Shown: positions 8,428-19,780, counted from the first letter of the stretch. The stretch: 64,000 nt of DNA from Caldimonas manganoxidans ATCC BAA-369 (GCF_000381125.1 NZ_KB905929.1:124001-188000), one strand, 5' to 3'. Made by a program: numbers and translations. The notes: a model not told the origin generated them from the sequence alone.

Positions 8428-8441
8428 ACGAACTGGTTAGT
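8428..8441. promoter_or_regulatory. Candidate TetR operator before the TRAP/quinate operon
   Basis: An imperfect palindrome, ACTAAC-CA-GTTCGT on the minus strand (one mismatch between arms), lies between the tetR gene and dctQ. A weak -10-like CATTAT follows on the minus strand, so a repressor bound here could block transcription of the operon. Assignment to the neighbouring TetR protein is inference. Confidence 0.4.
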
Positions 8442-8508
8442 TTTTCACTAGGGACTTTCCCGGACTGCGGGAGCGGCGCCCAGAGGCTGCCGATGGCGCC
8501 GTGCGGCT

Positions 8509-9210
8509 TTACTTGCGGACGTAGCGGACGATGAGGTCGACGATGCTGGCGCGCCGGGCCGCCAGGGCCTCGGGCGAGGCCATGTCGCGTTTGAAGATCA
8601 GCGAGAAGGTGTACCGGTTGGACACGTTGAAGAAGCACAGGGCGCTGATCGACATGTGCAGGTCCACCGGGTCGAGATCGTCGCGAAACACGCCGGCGGC
8701 CCGACCGCGCTCGTAGACGGCGCGCACGGCGTCGATGGCCGGCACGTTGAGCTGCTGAATGGTTTGCGACTGCGCGAGGAATTCGCCCCGATGGATGTTC
8801 TCATTCATCACCAAGCGGATGAAGTCGGGGTTGGCGTTCTGGTAGTCGAAGGTGAAGGCCACCAAGGTGCGCAAGGCTTCCTCGGGGGGCAGGTCTTCCA
8901 AGTGAAGTTCGCCCTCGATCTGGCGAATGCGGCGGTAGGCTTCCTCCAGCACGGCAACGTACAGGCCTTCTTTGCTGCCGAAGTAGTAGTAAATCATCCG
9001 CTTGCTGGTGCGTGTGAGCTCGGCAATTTCGTCGATGCGTGCCCCCGTCAGCCCTTTGGCGGCAAACTCCCGGGTGGCCACCTCCAGGATGTCCTGCATC
9101 GTGCGCTCCGGGTCGTTGGTGCGGGGGGCTGCGGCCGCCTTGCGGGTGCGCTTCGAGGCGGCTAACGCAGATGCACGGACTGTTTCGTTCATGGTGGCGT
9201 GGGCAGACAT
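8509..9210 (-). CDS. TetR-family transcriptional regulator of the quinate/shikimate-type operon
   Basis: A protein of about 233 residues. After a basic Ala-rich N-terminal tail comes a TetR helix-turn-helix ('ARIDEIAELTRTSKRMIYYY' then 'FGSKEGLY'), followed by an all-helical ligand domain. It is on the same strand as, and immediately upstream of, the TRAP/dehydrogenase/dehydratase operon, and so is its likely local regulator, responding to quinate, shikimate or an intermediate. The start is uncertain: ATG at 9210 and ATG at 9192 are both possible and neither has a clear Shine-Dalgarno. Confidence 0.85.
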   Translation of the reverse strand: MSAHATMNETVRASALAASKRTRKAAAAPRTNDPERTMQDILEVATREFAAKGLTGARIDEIAELTRTSKRMIYYYFGSKEGLYVAVLEEAYRRIRQIEGELHLEDLPPEEALRTLVAFTFDYQNANPDFIRLVMNENIHRGEFLAQSQTIQQLNVPAIDAVRAVYERGRAAGVFRDDLDPVDLHMSISALCFFNVSNRYTFSLIFKRDMASPEALAARRASIVDLIVRYVRK

Positions 9211-9338
9211 GGCAGCAAGCGTGGACCCGAGGCCTTCATTATCACCGGCGACGCGCCGCCCCGGGGGGAACCGCCCAGATCGGCGTTTGTCCAAGGTCAA
9301 CGCCTTTACACTGTGCACCCACCTTCTGGAAACGCATC

Positions 9339-9914
9339 GTGAAGCGTGCTGCCCGTCTCACTGCCGAAGGGCGCCATGTCGTGGTCGCCGCCACGCTCGC
9401 GTTGGCCGGCGTGCTGCAAGGCTGCGCGATCCGCTATGCCCCGGGCGCGCTGGACGCCGGTCTGACCGAGTCCGAGGTGCGTGCACGCATGGGCCCGCCG
9501 ACGGGGGAACACCTCGGGCCCGATGGACGGCGTCGATTGGAGTTTGCACGGGGGCCCTATGGACGGCACACGTACATGGCCGACCTCGATGCCCAGGGGC
9601 GTGTGAGGCAGTGGACTCAGGTGCTGACCGAGTCGCACTTCAATGCCGTGACGGTGGGCATGGGCCGCGACGAGCTGCTGTACCGGCTGGGGCGCCCGTC
9701 GGAGGAGCGACGCATCCCGCGCCGCAACGAACTCGTTTGGTCCTACCGGTACGAATCGCCGTTTTGCCTCTGGTTCCAGGTGAGTCTGGATGCGGTCACG
9801 CAGCGGGTCACACAAACCGGGTATGGTGTCGATCCGTTGTGTGAGGGGATGGACGAAGAGGCTCACTGGCTCCTGCGTCGCGGCACAGGGGGCTCCACCG
9901 TGGTGGCAAGATGA
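9339..9914 (+). CDS. Lipoprotein with two SmpA/BamE-like repeats
   Basis: A 191-residue protein. The N-terminus is a lipoprotein signal with lipobox 'LQGC' and acylated Cys at residue 29. Two similar segments follow: 'GLTESEVRARMGPPT' (41-55) and 'GMGRDELLYRLGRPS' (107-121), each followed by an aromatic beta-rich stretch. This is the G-x4-E-x3-R-x-G-x-P pattern of SmpA/OmlA (BamE-like) domains, in duplicate. BamE belongs to the outer-membrane assembly machine; whether this protein does is unknown. It is not BamE itself, which has one domain and about 110-150 residues. GTG start at 9339; its stop overlaps the next start (ATGA). Confidence 0.75.
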   Translation: MKRAARLTAEGRHVVVAATLALAGVLQGCAIRYAPGALDAGLTESEVRARMGPPTGEHLGPDGRRRLEFARGPYGRHTYMADLDAQGRVRQWTQVLTESHFNAVTVGMGRDELLYRLGRPSEERRIPRRNELVWSYRYESPFCLWFQVSLDAVTQRVTQTGYGVDPLCEGMDEEAHWLLRRGTGGSTVVAR

Positions 9915-10258
9915 TCAAGGTCTACGGCATTTCCAATTGCGACACCGTGAAGAAGGCCCGACGCTGGCTCGACCAGCGTGGCCTGGCCTATCAGTTCCAT
10001 GATTTCAAAAAGCTCGGGGTGCCCGAGGACCGCTTGGCCCACTGGCTGAGGGTCGTAGGCCCTGAGCGCTTGCTCAATCGCCAAGGCACCACATGGCGCC
10101 GGCTCGATGCGTCGGCCCAAGCGGCCGCATCCACCGAAGCCGGTGCACGCGCGCTCATGCAGGCCCAGCCCAGTGTCATCAAGCGCCCGGTGATCGAGGT
10201 CGCCGAGCACGTGCTGGTGGGTTTCGACGAGGCGACGTATGCGCGTCTGATGTGCTGA
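9911..10258 (+). CDS. ArsC/Spx-family reductase-like protein (YffB type)
   Basis: A 115-residue thioredoxin-fold protein of the ArsC/Spx family: 'VYGISNCDTVKKARRWL' places one cysteine at the active-site position, followed by 'HDFKKLG' and the cis-proline loop 'PSVIKRPVIE'. YffB-type proteins lack a proven substrate; arsenate reductase is only one member function, and no ars genes are nearby. It overlaps the lipoprotein gene by four bases, so the pair is an operon. It converges with acnA across a hairpin. Confidence 0.85.
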   Translation: MIKVYGISNCDTVKKARRWLDQRGLAYQFHDFKKLGVPEDRLAHWLRVVGPERLLNRQGTTWRRLDASAQAAASTEAGARALMQAQPSVIKRPVIEVAEHVLVGFDEATYARLMC

Positions 10259-10269
10259 GTTGCCTCAGG

Positions 10270-10296
10270 CGCAGTCCGCCGACCGCGCGGACTGCG
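10270..10296. terminator. Hairpin between convergent genes (likely bidirectional terminator)
   Basis: A perfect 10-bp stem, CGCAGTCCGC (10270-10279) with GCGGACTGCG (10287-10296), and a 7-base loop between the ArsC/Spx-like gene (+) and acnA (-). No strong T tract on either side. Confidence 0.6.
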
Positions 10297-10314
10297 TAGA
10301 ACCACGCTGGGAGT

Positions 10315-13047
<2,733 letters not shown>

Positions 13048-13183
13048 GAATGACTCCGTGAGGCGAGAGGTTGGTCGTTGTAGCAGCGCGGCAACGCGAC
13101 ACCATTGTGGCCGCACATCATGACGTTAGGGCGCACGGGGGCTTGTGGTCAAGCCTCACCGAGCAAGGCTTGCCATCGAGGAC

Positions 13184-13210
13184 AAAAAAACGGCCCCACT
13201 GGGGCCGTTT
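13184..13210 (-). terminator. Intrinsic terminator of acnB
   Basis: On the minus strand AAACGGCCCC and GGGGCCGTTT form a 10-bp stem with a 3-base loop, followed by a run of seven T. It lies 25 bases after the acnB stop codon. Confidence 0.9.
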
Positions 13211-13234
13211 CGGGTGACGGGTGGGCGCTGCGCC

Positions 13235-15838
13235 TCAGACCACGACCTCTTTGGCCGTCTGGGCGTACTCCTCGATCTGGTCGAAGTTCATGTAGCGATA
13301 CACGCTGGCAGCATCTTGGTTGATGATGCCCATCTCCGCGTGGTATTCGGCCACCGTCGGGATGCGTCCCAGCTTGGCGCAGATCGCCGCGAGCTCGGCC
13401 GAGCCCAGGAACACATTGGTGTTCTTGCCCAGGCGGTTGGGGAAGTTGCGCGTCGAGGTGGACATGACCGTGGCGCCTTCGCGCACCTGGGCCTGGTTGC
13501 CCATGCACAGCGAACAGCCGGGCATCTCGGTGCGTGCACCGGCGGCGCCGAAGGCCGCATAGTGCCCTTCCTTGATCAACTCGTTTTGATCCATCTTGGT
13601 GGGCGGGGCCACCCACAGCTTGACCGGAATGTCGCGCTGGCCACCCAGCAGCTTGGCCGCGGCGCGGAAGTGTCCGATGTTGGTCATGCACGAGCCGATG
13701 AAGGCCTCATCGATCTTGGTGCCGGCCACCTCGGAGAGGAACTTGGCATCGTCCGGGTCGTTGGGGCAGCAGACGATGGGCTCCTTGATCTCGTTGAGAT
13801 CGATTTCGATGACGGCGGCATATTCGGCGTCAGGGTCGGCCTCCAGCAGTTCGGGCTTGGCCAGCCAGGCCTCGACGGCCTTGATGCGGCGCTCCAGGGT
13901 GCGGCGGTCCTGGTAGCCGTCGGCGATCATGTTCTTCATCAACACGATGTTCGACTCCAGGTACTCGATGATGGGCTCTTTGTTGAGCTTGATCGTGCAG
14001 CCGGCGGCCGAACGCTCGGCCGAGGCGTCCGACAGCTCGAAGGCCTGCTCCACCTTGAGATCGGGCAGCCCCTCGATCTCGAGGATGCGGCCGGAGAAGA
14101 TGTTCTTCTTGCCTTTCTTCTCCACCGTCAGCAGCCCCTGCTTGATGGCGTACAGCGGGATCGCATGCACCAGGTCGCGCAAGGTGACACCGGGCTGCAT
14201 CTGGCCCTTGAAGCGCACCAGCACCGATTCAGGCATGTCCAGCGGCATCACGCCGGTGGCCGCCGCGAAGGCCACCAGGCCAGAGCCCGCTGGGAAAGAG
14301 ATGCCGATGGGGAAGCGGGTGTGCGAGTCCCCCCCCGTGCCCACGGTGTCGGGCAGCAACAGACGGTTGAGCCAGGAGTGGATCACCCCATCGCCCGGCC
14401 GCAGCGAGACGCCGCCACGGGTGCTGATGAAGGCCGGCAGCTCGCGGTGCATCTTCACATCCACCGCCTTGGGGTAGGCGGCGGTATGGCAGAACGACTG
14501 CATCACGAGGTCGGCCGAAAAGCCCAGGCAGGCCAGGTCTTTCAGTTCATCACGCGTCATGGGGCCAGTGGTGTCTTGGCTGCCCACGGTGGTCATCTTG
14601 GGTTCGCAGTAGGTGCCCGGGCGGATGCCTTGCTGTTTGCCATTGACCACCGGCAGTCCGCAGGCACGCCCGACGATCTTCTGCGCCAGCGTGTAGCCCT
14701 TGCCGGTGTCTGCGGGCGCCTTGGGCAGACGGAACAGCGTGGACGCCGGCAGCCCCAGGAATTCGCGCGCCTTGCCCGTCAGCGAGCGGCCGATGATCAG
14801 GTTGATGCGACCGCCGGCGCGCACTTCATCGAGCAGCACCTCGCTCTTGAGCTGGAAGGTGGCGACGACCTTGCCGTCCTTCTCGATCTTGCCCTCGTAG
14901 GGATAGATGTCGATCACATCGCCCATCTCCAGGTTGGAGACGTCCACTTCGATGGGCAGCGCACCGGAATCTTCCTGCGTGTTGAAGAAGATCGGAGCGA
15001 TCTTGCCACCCAGGGTCACGCCGCCGAAGCGCTTGTTGGGCACATAGGGGATGTCCTCGCCGGTGTGCCATATCACGCTGTTGGTGGCCGATTTGCGGCT
15101 CGAACCCGTTCCCACCACGTCGCCGACATAGGCGACCAAGTGGCCTTTCTTCTTCAGCTCCTCGATGAAACGGATGGGGCCACGCTTGCCGTCTTCCTCC
15201 GGCTCGAACGCGGCATCGGGCCGGCGGTTTTTCAGCATCGCCAACGCGTGCAGCGGGATGTCCGGGCGGCTCCAGGCATCGGGCGCGGGCGACAGGTCGT
15301 CGGTGTTGGTTTCACCGGGCACCTTGAACACGGTGACCGTGATCTTGCGCGGCACTTCAGGGCGGCTGGTGAACCATTCGGCATCGGCCCACGACTGAAT
15401 GACTTCACGGGCCTTGGCATTGCCGGCGCGCGCCTTCTCGGCCACGTCGTGGAAGGCGTCGAACATCAGCAGCGTCTTTTTCAGACCGTCGGCAGCCACG
15501 CTGGCCACCTCGGGGTCGTCGAGCAAGTCGATCAGGGGTTTGACGTTGTAGCCGCCCACCATCGTGCCCAGCAGTTCGGTGGCTTTGGCACGGCTGATCA
15601 GGCCCACCGAGAGGTCGCCGTGCGCCACGGCAGCCAAGAAGCTGGCCTTGACCTTGGCGGCATCGTCCACGCCGGGCGGCACGCGGTGCGTCAGCAGCTC
15701 CAGCAAGAAGTCCTCCTCGCCGGCTGGCGGTGCCTTGATCAGCTCGATCAGTTCAGCGGTCTGCTGGGCCGACAAGGGCAAGGGCGGGATGCCAAGCGCA
15801 GCGCGCTCGGCGACGTGGTCGCGGTAGTTTTTCAGCAT
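13235..15838 (-). CDS. acnB: Aconitate hydratase B
   Basis: An 867-residue AcnB-type aconitase: an N-terminal HEAT-like helical domain ('[20 protein letters not shown]'), then the swivel domain ahead of the catalytic domains, the order that defines AcnB. Cluster cysteines appear in '[10 protein letters not shown]' and '[11 protein letters not shown]'; the substrate motif '[13 protein letters not shown]' is present. It is usually the main TCA-cycle aconitase in growing cells. ATG at 15838 has GGAGT upstream; a GTG at 15844 is the alternative. A palindrome shared with the mdh/gntR promoter lies about 55 bases upstream, so the GntR protein probably controls it. Confidence 0.96.
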   Translation of the reverse strand: MLKNYRDHVAERAALGIPPLPLSAQQTAELIELIKAPPAGEEDFLLELLTHRVPPGVDDAAKVKASFLAAVAHGDLSVGLISRAKATELLGTMVGGYNVKPLIDLLDDPEVASVAADGLKKTLLMFDAFHDVAEKARAGNAKAREVIQSWADAEWFTSRPEVPRKITVTVFKVPGETNTDDLSPAPDAWSRPDIPLHALAMLKNRRPDAAFEPEEDGKRGPIRFIEELKKKGHLVAYVGDVVGTGSSRKSATNSVIWHTGEDIPYVPNKRFGGVTLGGKIAPIFFNTQEDSGALPIEVDVSNLEMGDVIDIYPYEGKIEKDGKVVATFQLKSEVLLDEVRAGGRINLIIGRSLTGKAREFLGLPASTLFRLPKAPADTGKGYTLAQKIVGRACGLPVVNGKQQGIRPGTYCEPKMTTVGSQDTTGPMTRDELKDLACLGFSADLVMQSFCHTAAYPKAVDVKMHRELPAFISTRGGVSLRPGDGVIHSWLNRLLLPDTVGTGGDSHTRFPIGISFPAGSGLVAFAAATGVMPLDMPESVLVRFKGQMQPGVTLRDLVHAIPLYAIKQGLLTVEKKGKKNIFSGRILEIEGLPDLKVEQAFELSDASAERSAAGCTIKLNKEPIIEYLESNIVLMKNMIADGYQDRRTLERRIKAVEAWLAKPELLEADPDAEYAAVIEIDLNEIKEPIVCCPNDPDDAKFLSEVAGTKIDEAFIGSCMTNIGHFRAAAKLLGGQRDIPVKLWVAPPTKMDQNELIKEGHYAAFGAAGARTEMPGCSLCMGNQAQVREGATVMSTSTRNFPNRLGKNTNVFLGSAELAAICAKLGRIPTVAEYHAEMGIINQDAASVYRYMNFDQIEEYAQTAKEVVV

Positions 15839-15892
15839 GGGCACTCCGGAGGGATCGGGCGGTCCGACGGGGCCGCCCGGCTCTCGTATTTT

Positions 15893-15910
15893 ATGTCTTA
15901 TATAAGACTT
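15893..15910. promoter_or_regulatory. Palindromic operator upstream of acnB
   Basis: ATGTCTTATATAAGACTT contains a perfect 14-bp palindrome, GTCTTAT/ATAAGAC (15895-15908). It shares 17 of 18 bases with the palindrome between mdh and gntR at 18862-18879. Likely binding site of the GntR protein encoded at 18923. Confidence 0.7.
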
Positions 15911-16022
15911 GCGCCAGCAAACGGCTGGCGAACGGGCAGGGATCGATCCCGCGCCCGAGTGTCGGAGTGAGTGCTGTTACCGATGAGCTGCGCGGGCGAC
16001 TGCGCGGAGCCGCGCCGCACGT

Positions 16023-16505
16023 TCAGTTGGCGGTGATGCCGATGCTTTCTCGCTGGTGGGTGGCCATCGCCTCACGATGCTTCGGGTGCACGCAGTTGTC
16101 GGCCACGCGATAGCCCAGCGCGGTGTTCATCAGCATGGACTTGTCGGCGATCTGCAGATACAGCGCTTGGCCACGGACGTCTTCCATGCGCAGGGCGCCG
16201 GTGGACGAGAGCACGGGCTTGACGACCCAGGTCTTGCTGGCCAAGGTCACAGTGAAATACCCGGCGTGGTCGGGATGCGGCGTCACGGTGACATGTTGGC
16301 CAAACTCGCAGTCGCTGCGGCCCACGTAGACACGGGCTGCGGCCTCGAGTTGTTCCGGCGTGGCCGGGGCCAGCGACAGGGCCGCGGCGCTGGGGGCCGC
16401 TTTGGTGCTCTTCTTGACGGAGGCCGACGACTGGGCCATCGTCACCCCACAGACGGCCAGGGCCAGCGCCCCGCCCAGACAGATCGCGATGCGTCGGACA
16501 TTCAT
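16023..16505 (-). CDS. Exported protein of unknown function
   Basis: A 160-residue protein that I do not recognise. It begins with a typical signal peptide (basic 'MNVRR', hydrophobic 'LGGALALAVCGVTM', cleavage near 'AQS', about residue 25), then an Ser/Ala/Lys linker to about residue 50, then a compact domain of about 110 residues. The mature part has two cysteines ('GRSDCEFG' and 'VADNCVHP') that could form a disulfide in the periplasm. A strong AAGGAGA precedes ATG at 16505. It lies between acnB and the CitE-like gene on the same strand; nothing in the sequence ties it to the TCA cycle. Confidence 0.8.
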   Translation of the reverse strand: MNVRRIAICLGGALALAVCGVTMAQSSASVKKSTKAAPSAAALSLAPATPEQLEAAARVYVGRSDCEFGQHVTVTPHPDHAGYFTVTLASKTWVVKPVLSSTGALRMEDVRGQALYLQIADKSMLMNTALGYRVADNCVHPKHREAMATHQRESIGITAN

Positions 16506-16619
16506 GAATCTCTCCTTCTCCGAGATGCAGCAACCTCGATTGTGGAGAGGTGCATTTGGTAACACAGAGAATTTATGGGGCTGGCACCCCGCAATGTGCG
16601 AATTTTTGCCGTTTCCGCC

Positions 16620-17684
16620 TCAGTCTGAGGCGGGGCCGGTTGTGTCCTCGGTAGAAACCCCGAAGAAGGCCTTTCGGATGCCGTCGGGCAGCGGACGGCC
16701 GGTACGTTCGGCACGTTCCAGCACGTACCAGTAATAGCGGTAGCTGGCCCGGTCGTGCAAGGTGTCCACGCCGCGCGTGCGATGTCGGATCGGTCCCCAT
16801 TGGGCGGCCTGTGCCGCCAGCAGAATCTCGCCAGCTTCTTCGATCTCGCTCGCGTCGGGGGCGAATGCCTCCACGATGGGCAGGATCTGGTCCGGATGAA
16901 TGCTCCACATGCGCGTGTAGCCCAACTGCTTGGCCGCGCGATGTGCGGCTTGGCCAAGCGCTTGGCGGTCGCGGAATTCGGTGACCACGCAATGCGAGGG
17001 GACCTTGGCATGGCGGTGACAGGCGGCTGCGATTTCCAGCTTGGCGCGCAGCACCAGCGGATGGGAGAACTGGCCCGTGGCGCTCATGCCGGCGGCGCTG
17101 ATGGCTCCACGGTGAGCCGAGACGAAGTCCATCAGGCCGAACGAGAGCGACTCCACCCGAGGGTGGGCCGCGATGCGATCGACCTCGTGCAAGGCGCCGT
17201 GGGTCTCGATCAGCACATGAATTGGAATCCGACACGACAGGCCGCGGCTGCGGGCGATCGCATCGATGCGTTCGATGGCCTGCGCCACGTCACGGGCGTC
17301 GCGTGGCTTGGGCAGCATCAAATATGCCAAGCGTGCACCGCAGCGTGACAGCAACAGGTCCACCTCGGCCTCGAAGGCCGGGTGGTCGCCTGGGTGGACC
17401 CGGGCGCCCACTCGGCCCCAGCGGTTGGCCGGGCTGTTGACCAGCTCGGCCATGAGCGCGACATGTTCCAACTCGCCGCCCACCGGGGCGCCGTCTTCGG
17501 CATCCAATGTCACGTCGAAGAGGGCCCGGCCATGGGCCTCGCCCAGCTCGGCCTGCAGCGCCAGGCTCTTGCGCATGCGGGCTTCCACGCCAGCGTAGTG
17601 GTCGCACACTGGCAGCTCCGGGGCAAGGTCACCCGCGTCCAGCAGGGCCTGACGGGGGTGCAGGGCAGGGGCGGCAGAGGTCAT
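16620..17684 (-). CDS. HpcH/HpaI aldolase / citrate lyase beta (CitE)-like protein
   Basis: A 354-residue TIM-barrel protein of the CitE/malyl-CoA lyase superfamily. Likely Mg2+ ligands are the Glu in 'IPIHVLIETHGAL' and the Asp in 'LSFGLMDFVSAHRG'; 'YTRMWSIHPDQI' is the usual C-terminal superfamily motif. Members cleave or form C-C bonds of acyl-CoA thioesters such as malyl-CoA or citryl-CoA. No citrate lyase alpha or gamma gene (citF, citD) is present, so citrate lyase is unlikely; a stand-alone malyl-CoA-type lyase or thioesterase is more plausible. It follows mdh after a hairpin. ATG 17684 has the better Shine-Dalgarno spacing than the adjacent ATG at 17687. Confidence 0.8.
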   Translation of the reverse strand: MTSAAPALHPRQALLDAGDLAPELPVCDHYAGVEARMRKSLALQAELGEAHGRALFDVTLDAEDGAPVGGELEHVALMAELVNSPANRWGRVGARVHPGDHPAFEAEVDLLLSRCGARLAYLMLPKPRDARDVAQAIERIDAIARSRGLSCRIPIHVLIETHGALHEVDRIAAHPRVESLSFGLMDFVSAHRGAISAAGMSATGQFSHPLVLRAKLEIAAACHRHAKVPSHCVVTEFRDRQALGQAAHRAAKQLGYTRMWSIHPDQILPIVEAFAPDASEIEEAGEILLAAQAAQWGPIRHRTRGVDTLHDRASYRYYWYVLERAERTGRPLPDGIRKAFFGVSTEDTTGPASD

Positions 17685-17721
17685 CATGGGCTCCGCGAGA
17701 GGGACAAGGCAAGCAAACGAA

Positions 17722-17749
17722 AGGGCCGGCACCTGCTGGCGCCGGCCCT
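17722..17749 (-). terminator. Hairpin terminator after mdh
   Basis: On the minus strand AGGGCCGGC and GCCGGCCCT form a 9-bp stem with a 10-base loop, followed by TTTCGTTTG. It lies 40 bases after the mdh stop and upstream of the CitE-like gene; it may be only partly efficient. Confidence 0.7.
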
Positions 17750-17788
17750 CGATGTCAGAGCGCGACCAAGACGGGCGCCCGTTGGAGC

Positions 17789-18775
17789 TTACAGCAGGTG
17801 CTTGACGCCGTCGGCCTCGGCCAGCAGCTCGGCCAAGGTCTTGTCGATGCACTCCTTCGAGAAGGCATCGATTTCCAAGCCCTCGACGATCTTGTAGTCC
17901 CCACCCTCGCAGGTCACCGGGAAGCCGAACACCACATCCTTCGGGATGCCGTACTCGCCGTTGGAGGGCACGCCCATCGTGACCCACTCGCCATTCGTGC
18001 CCAGGGCCCAATCGCGCATGTGGTCGATGGCGGCGTTGGCGGCGGAGGCCGCCGACGACAGGCCACGTGCTTCGATGATGGCCGCGCCGCGCTTGCCCAC
18101 GGTGGGCAGAAACACCTCCTTGTTCCAAACCGGGTCGTTGATCATGTCCTTCACCGAGGCGCCGTCGATCGTCGCGAAGCGGTAGTCAGCGTACATCGTG
18201 GGCGAGTGATTGCCCCACACGCACAGTTTCTTGATCGAGGCCACGGGTTTCCCGGTCTTGGCCGCGATCTGGCTGAGCGCGCGGTTGTGATCCAGGCGCA
18301 GCATCGCGGTGAAATTGCGACGCGGCAGGTCGGGGGCCGACTTCATGGCGATGTAAGCATTGGTGTTGGCCGGGTTGCCCACCACCAGGACCTTGACGTT
18401 GCGCGAAGCCGACTCGTTCAAGGCCTTGCCTTGCGCCGTGAAGATCTGGGCGTTGGCCGCCAGCAAGTCGGCGCGCTCCATGCCGGGGCCGCGGGGACGC
18501 GCGCCCACCAGCAAGGCGTAGTCGGTGTCTTTGAAAGCCGCCTTGGCATCGCTGTGGGCTTCCATGCCAGCCAGCAGCGGGAAGGCGCAGTCCTCCAGCT
18601 CCATCATCACGCCCTTGAGCGCCTTCTGGGCTTTCTCGTCAGGGATTTCCAGCAGCTGCAGGATGACCGGCTGGTCCTTGCCGAGCATCTCGCCGGAGGC
18701 GATGCGGAACAGCAGCGCGTAGCCGATCTGGCCGGCTGCGCCGGTGACGGCGACGCGAACGGGTTTCTTGCTCAT
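17789..18775 (-). CDS. mdh: Malate dehydrogenase
   Basis: A 328-residue NAD-dependent malate dehydrogenase of the 'MDH type 2' group common in Betaproteobacteria. Seen: Rossmann motif '[13 protein letters not shown]', substrate loop '[15 protein letters not shown]' with its arginines, 'LRLDHNRAL' with the catalytic-pair Asp, and '[13 protein letters not shown]' with the catalytic His. It oxidises malate to oxaloacetate in the TCA cycle. ATG at 18775 has GGAG nine bases upstream. The gene diverges from gntR across an 18-bp palindrome, so autoregulation of gntR and control of mdh are likely linked. Confidence 0.97.
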   Translation of the reverse strand: MSKKPVRVAVTGAAGQIGYALLFRIASGEMLGKDQPVILQLLEIPDEKAQKALKGVMMELEDCAFPLLAGMEAHSDAKAAFKDTDYALLVGARPRGPGMERADLLAANAQIFTAQGKALNESASRNVKVLVVGNPANTNAYIAMKSAPDLPRRNFTAMLRLDHNRALSQIAAKTGKPVASIKKLCVWGNHSPTMYADYRFATIDGASVKDMINDPVWNKEVFLPTVGKRGAAIIEARGLSSAASAANAAIDHMRDWALGTNGEWVTMGVPSNGEYGIPKDVVFGFPVTCEGGDYKIVEGLEIDAFSKECIDKTLAELLAEADGVKHLL

Positions 18776-18861
18776 TGTTGGCTCCAAGGGGGAAGGGAGG
18801 GTTGTGACCGGCCTGAAGTTTAGGCCAAAGTGGGGCGGGAAACCACGAGGTTTGTCATCTT

Positions 18862-18879
18862 ATGTCTTATATAAGACAT
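18862..18879. promoter_or_regulatory. Perfect 18-bp palindrome between mdh and gntR
   Basis: ATGTCTTAT/ATAAGACAT is a perfect inverted repeat in the divergent promoter region, 87 bases from the mdh start and 44 bases from the gntR start. The same site occurs upstream of acnB (15893-15910). Symmetry and position fit a GntR-family operator controlling both directions. Confidence 0.75.
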
Positions 18880-18922
18880 CTGTCTCTAGACTTCGTGCAG
18901 GCGATGTGTTGCAATCCCGTCC

Positions 18923-19693
18923 ATGGCACAGCAGCCCCCTCCGAGCGCGATCGATCCCTCCTCGCCCGATGCGGCGGGGCCGGCCTTCAGTCCGCTCTAT
19001 CAGCAGATCAAGGTGCTGATCACGCGCAGCCTGCAGGGCGGGGAGTGGCGTCCGGGGGAAGCGATTCCCAGTGAAGTCGAGCTGGCGGCGCGGTATCGCG
19101 TCAGCCAAGGCACGGTGCGCAAGGCCATCGACGAGCTGGCGGCCGAGAACCTGCTGGTGCGACGCCAAGGCAAGGGCACCTTCGTGGCCACCCATGCCGA
19201 GGAGCGTGTGCAGTATCGCTTCTTGCGCCTGACCCCCGATGAGCCAGGCGGCACGCCGTTCGAGCGTCGCGTGATCGATTGCCGCCGTCTTCGCGCCCCG
19301 GCCGAGGTGGCGCGCGCGCTGGATCTCAAGTCTGGGGATACGGCAGTGCAAATCCGTCGTCTGCTCAGCGCCAAGGGGGTGCCGGTGGTGCTCGACGACA
19401 TCTGGCTCAACGGGCAGCTCTTCAAGGGGCTGACGGCCGAGCGGCTGGGGGAGTACCGAGGGCCGATGTACGCATTGTTCGAAACGGAATTCGGCGTGCG
19501 CATGATTCGTGCCGAAGAAAAACTGCGTGCGGTGGCTGCCGACGAATCCTGTGCCGGGTTGTTGCAGGTCGAGCGCGGTTATCCCTTGCTCAGCGTCGAG
19601 CGGCTGTCCTTCACTTATGGTGATCGTCCCGTGGAGTTCCGTCGCGGGCTGTACAACACCGCCGCCCACTATTACCGCAACGAGTTGCAATGA
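18923..19693 (+). CDS. GntR-family (HutC subfamily) regulator, likely of TCA-cycle genes
   Basis: A 256-residue regulator. A winged helix-turn-helix (about residues 25-95: 'SPLYQQIKVLITRSL', 'IPSEVELAARYRVSQGTVRK', 'RRQGKGTFVA') is followed by a UTRA ligand domain (about 105-250), the HutC/FarR architecture. The start at 18923 gives a short disordered N-terminal tail. It sits between divergent mdh and the sdhCDAB-gltA genes, and identical palindromes precede both it and acnB. From this I infer a TCA-cycle regulator that also controls itself. The effector is not evident; an organic acid is plausible. Confidence 0.9.
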   Translation: MAQQPPPSAIDPSSPDAAGPAFSPLYQQIKVLITRSLQGGEWRPGEAIPSEVELAARYRVSQGTVRKAIDELAAENLLVRRQGKGTFVATHAEERVQYRFLRLTPDEPGGTPFERRVIDCRRLRAPAEVARALDLKSGDTAVQIRRLLSAKGVPVVLDDIWLNGQLFKGLTAERLGEYRGPMYALFETEFGVRMIRAEEKLRAVAADESCAGLLQVERGYPLLSVERLSFTYGDRPVEFRRGLYNTAAHYYRNELQ

Positions 19694-19780
19694 CCGTGCG
19701 CTGCTCGCAACGAAGGCCCTCGATGGCTGTTGCGTTGCAATAAAATCGAAAGGTTTCACATCTGTTACATAAGGTTGGGT

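Noticed and set aside
13145-15970. A 941-codon open frame on the plus strand opposite acnB
   Set aside because: It is a G+C-bias shadow of acnB: the minus-strand product is a full aconitase, while this translation is Gly/His/Gln-rich and has no domain pattern.
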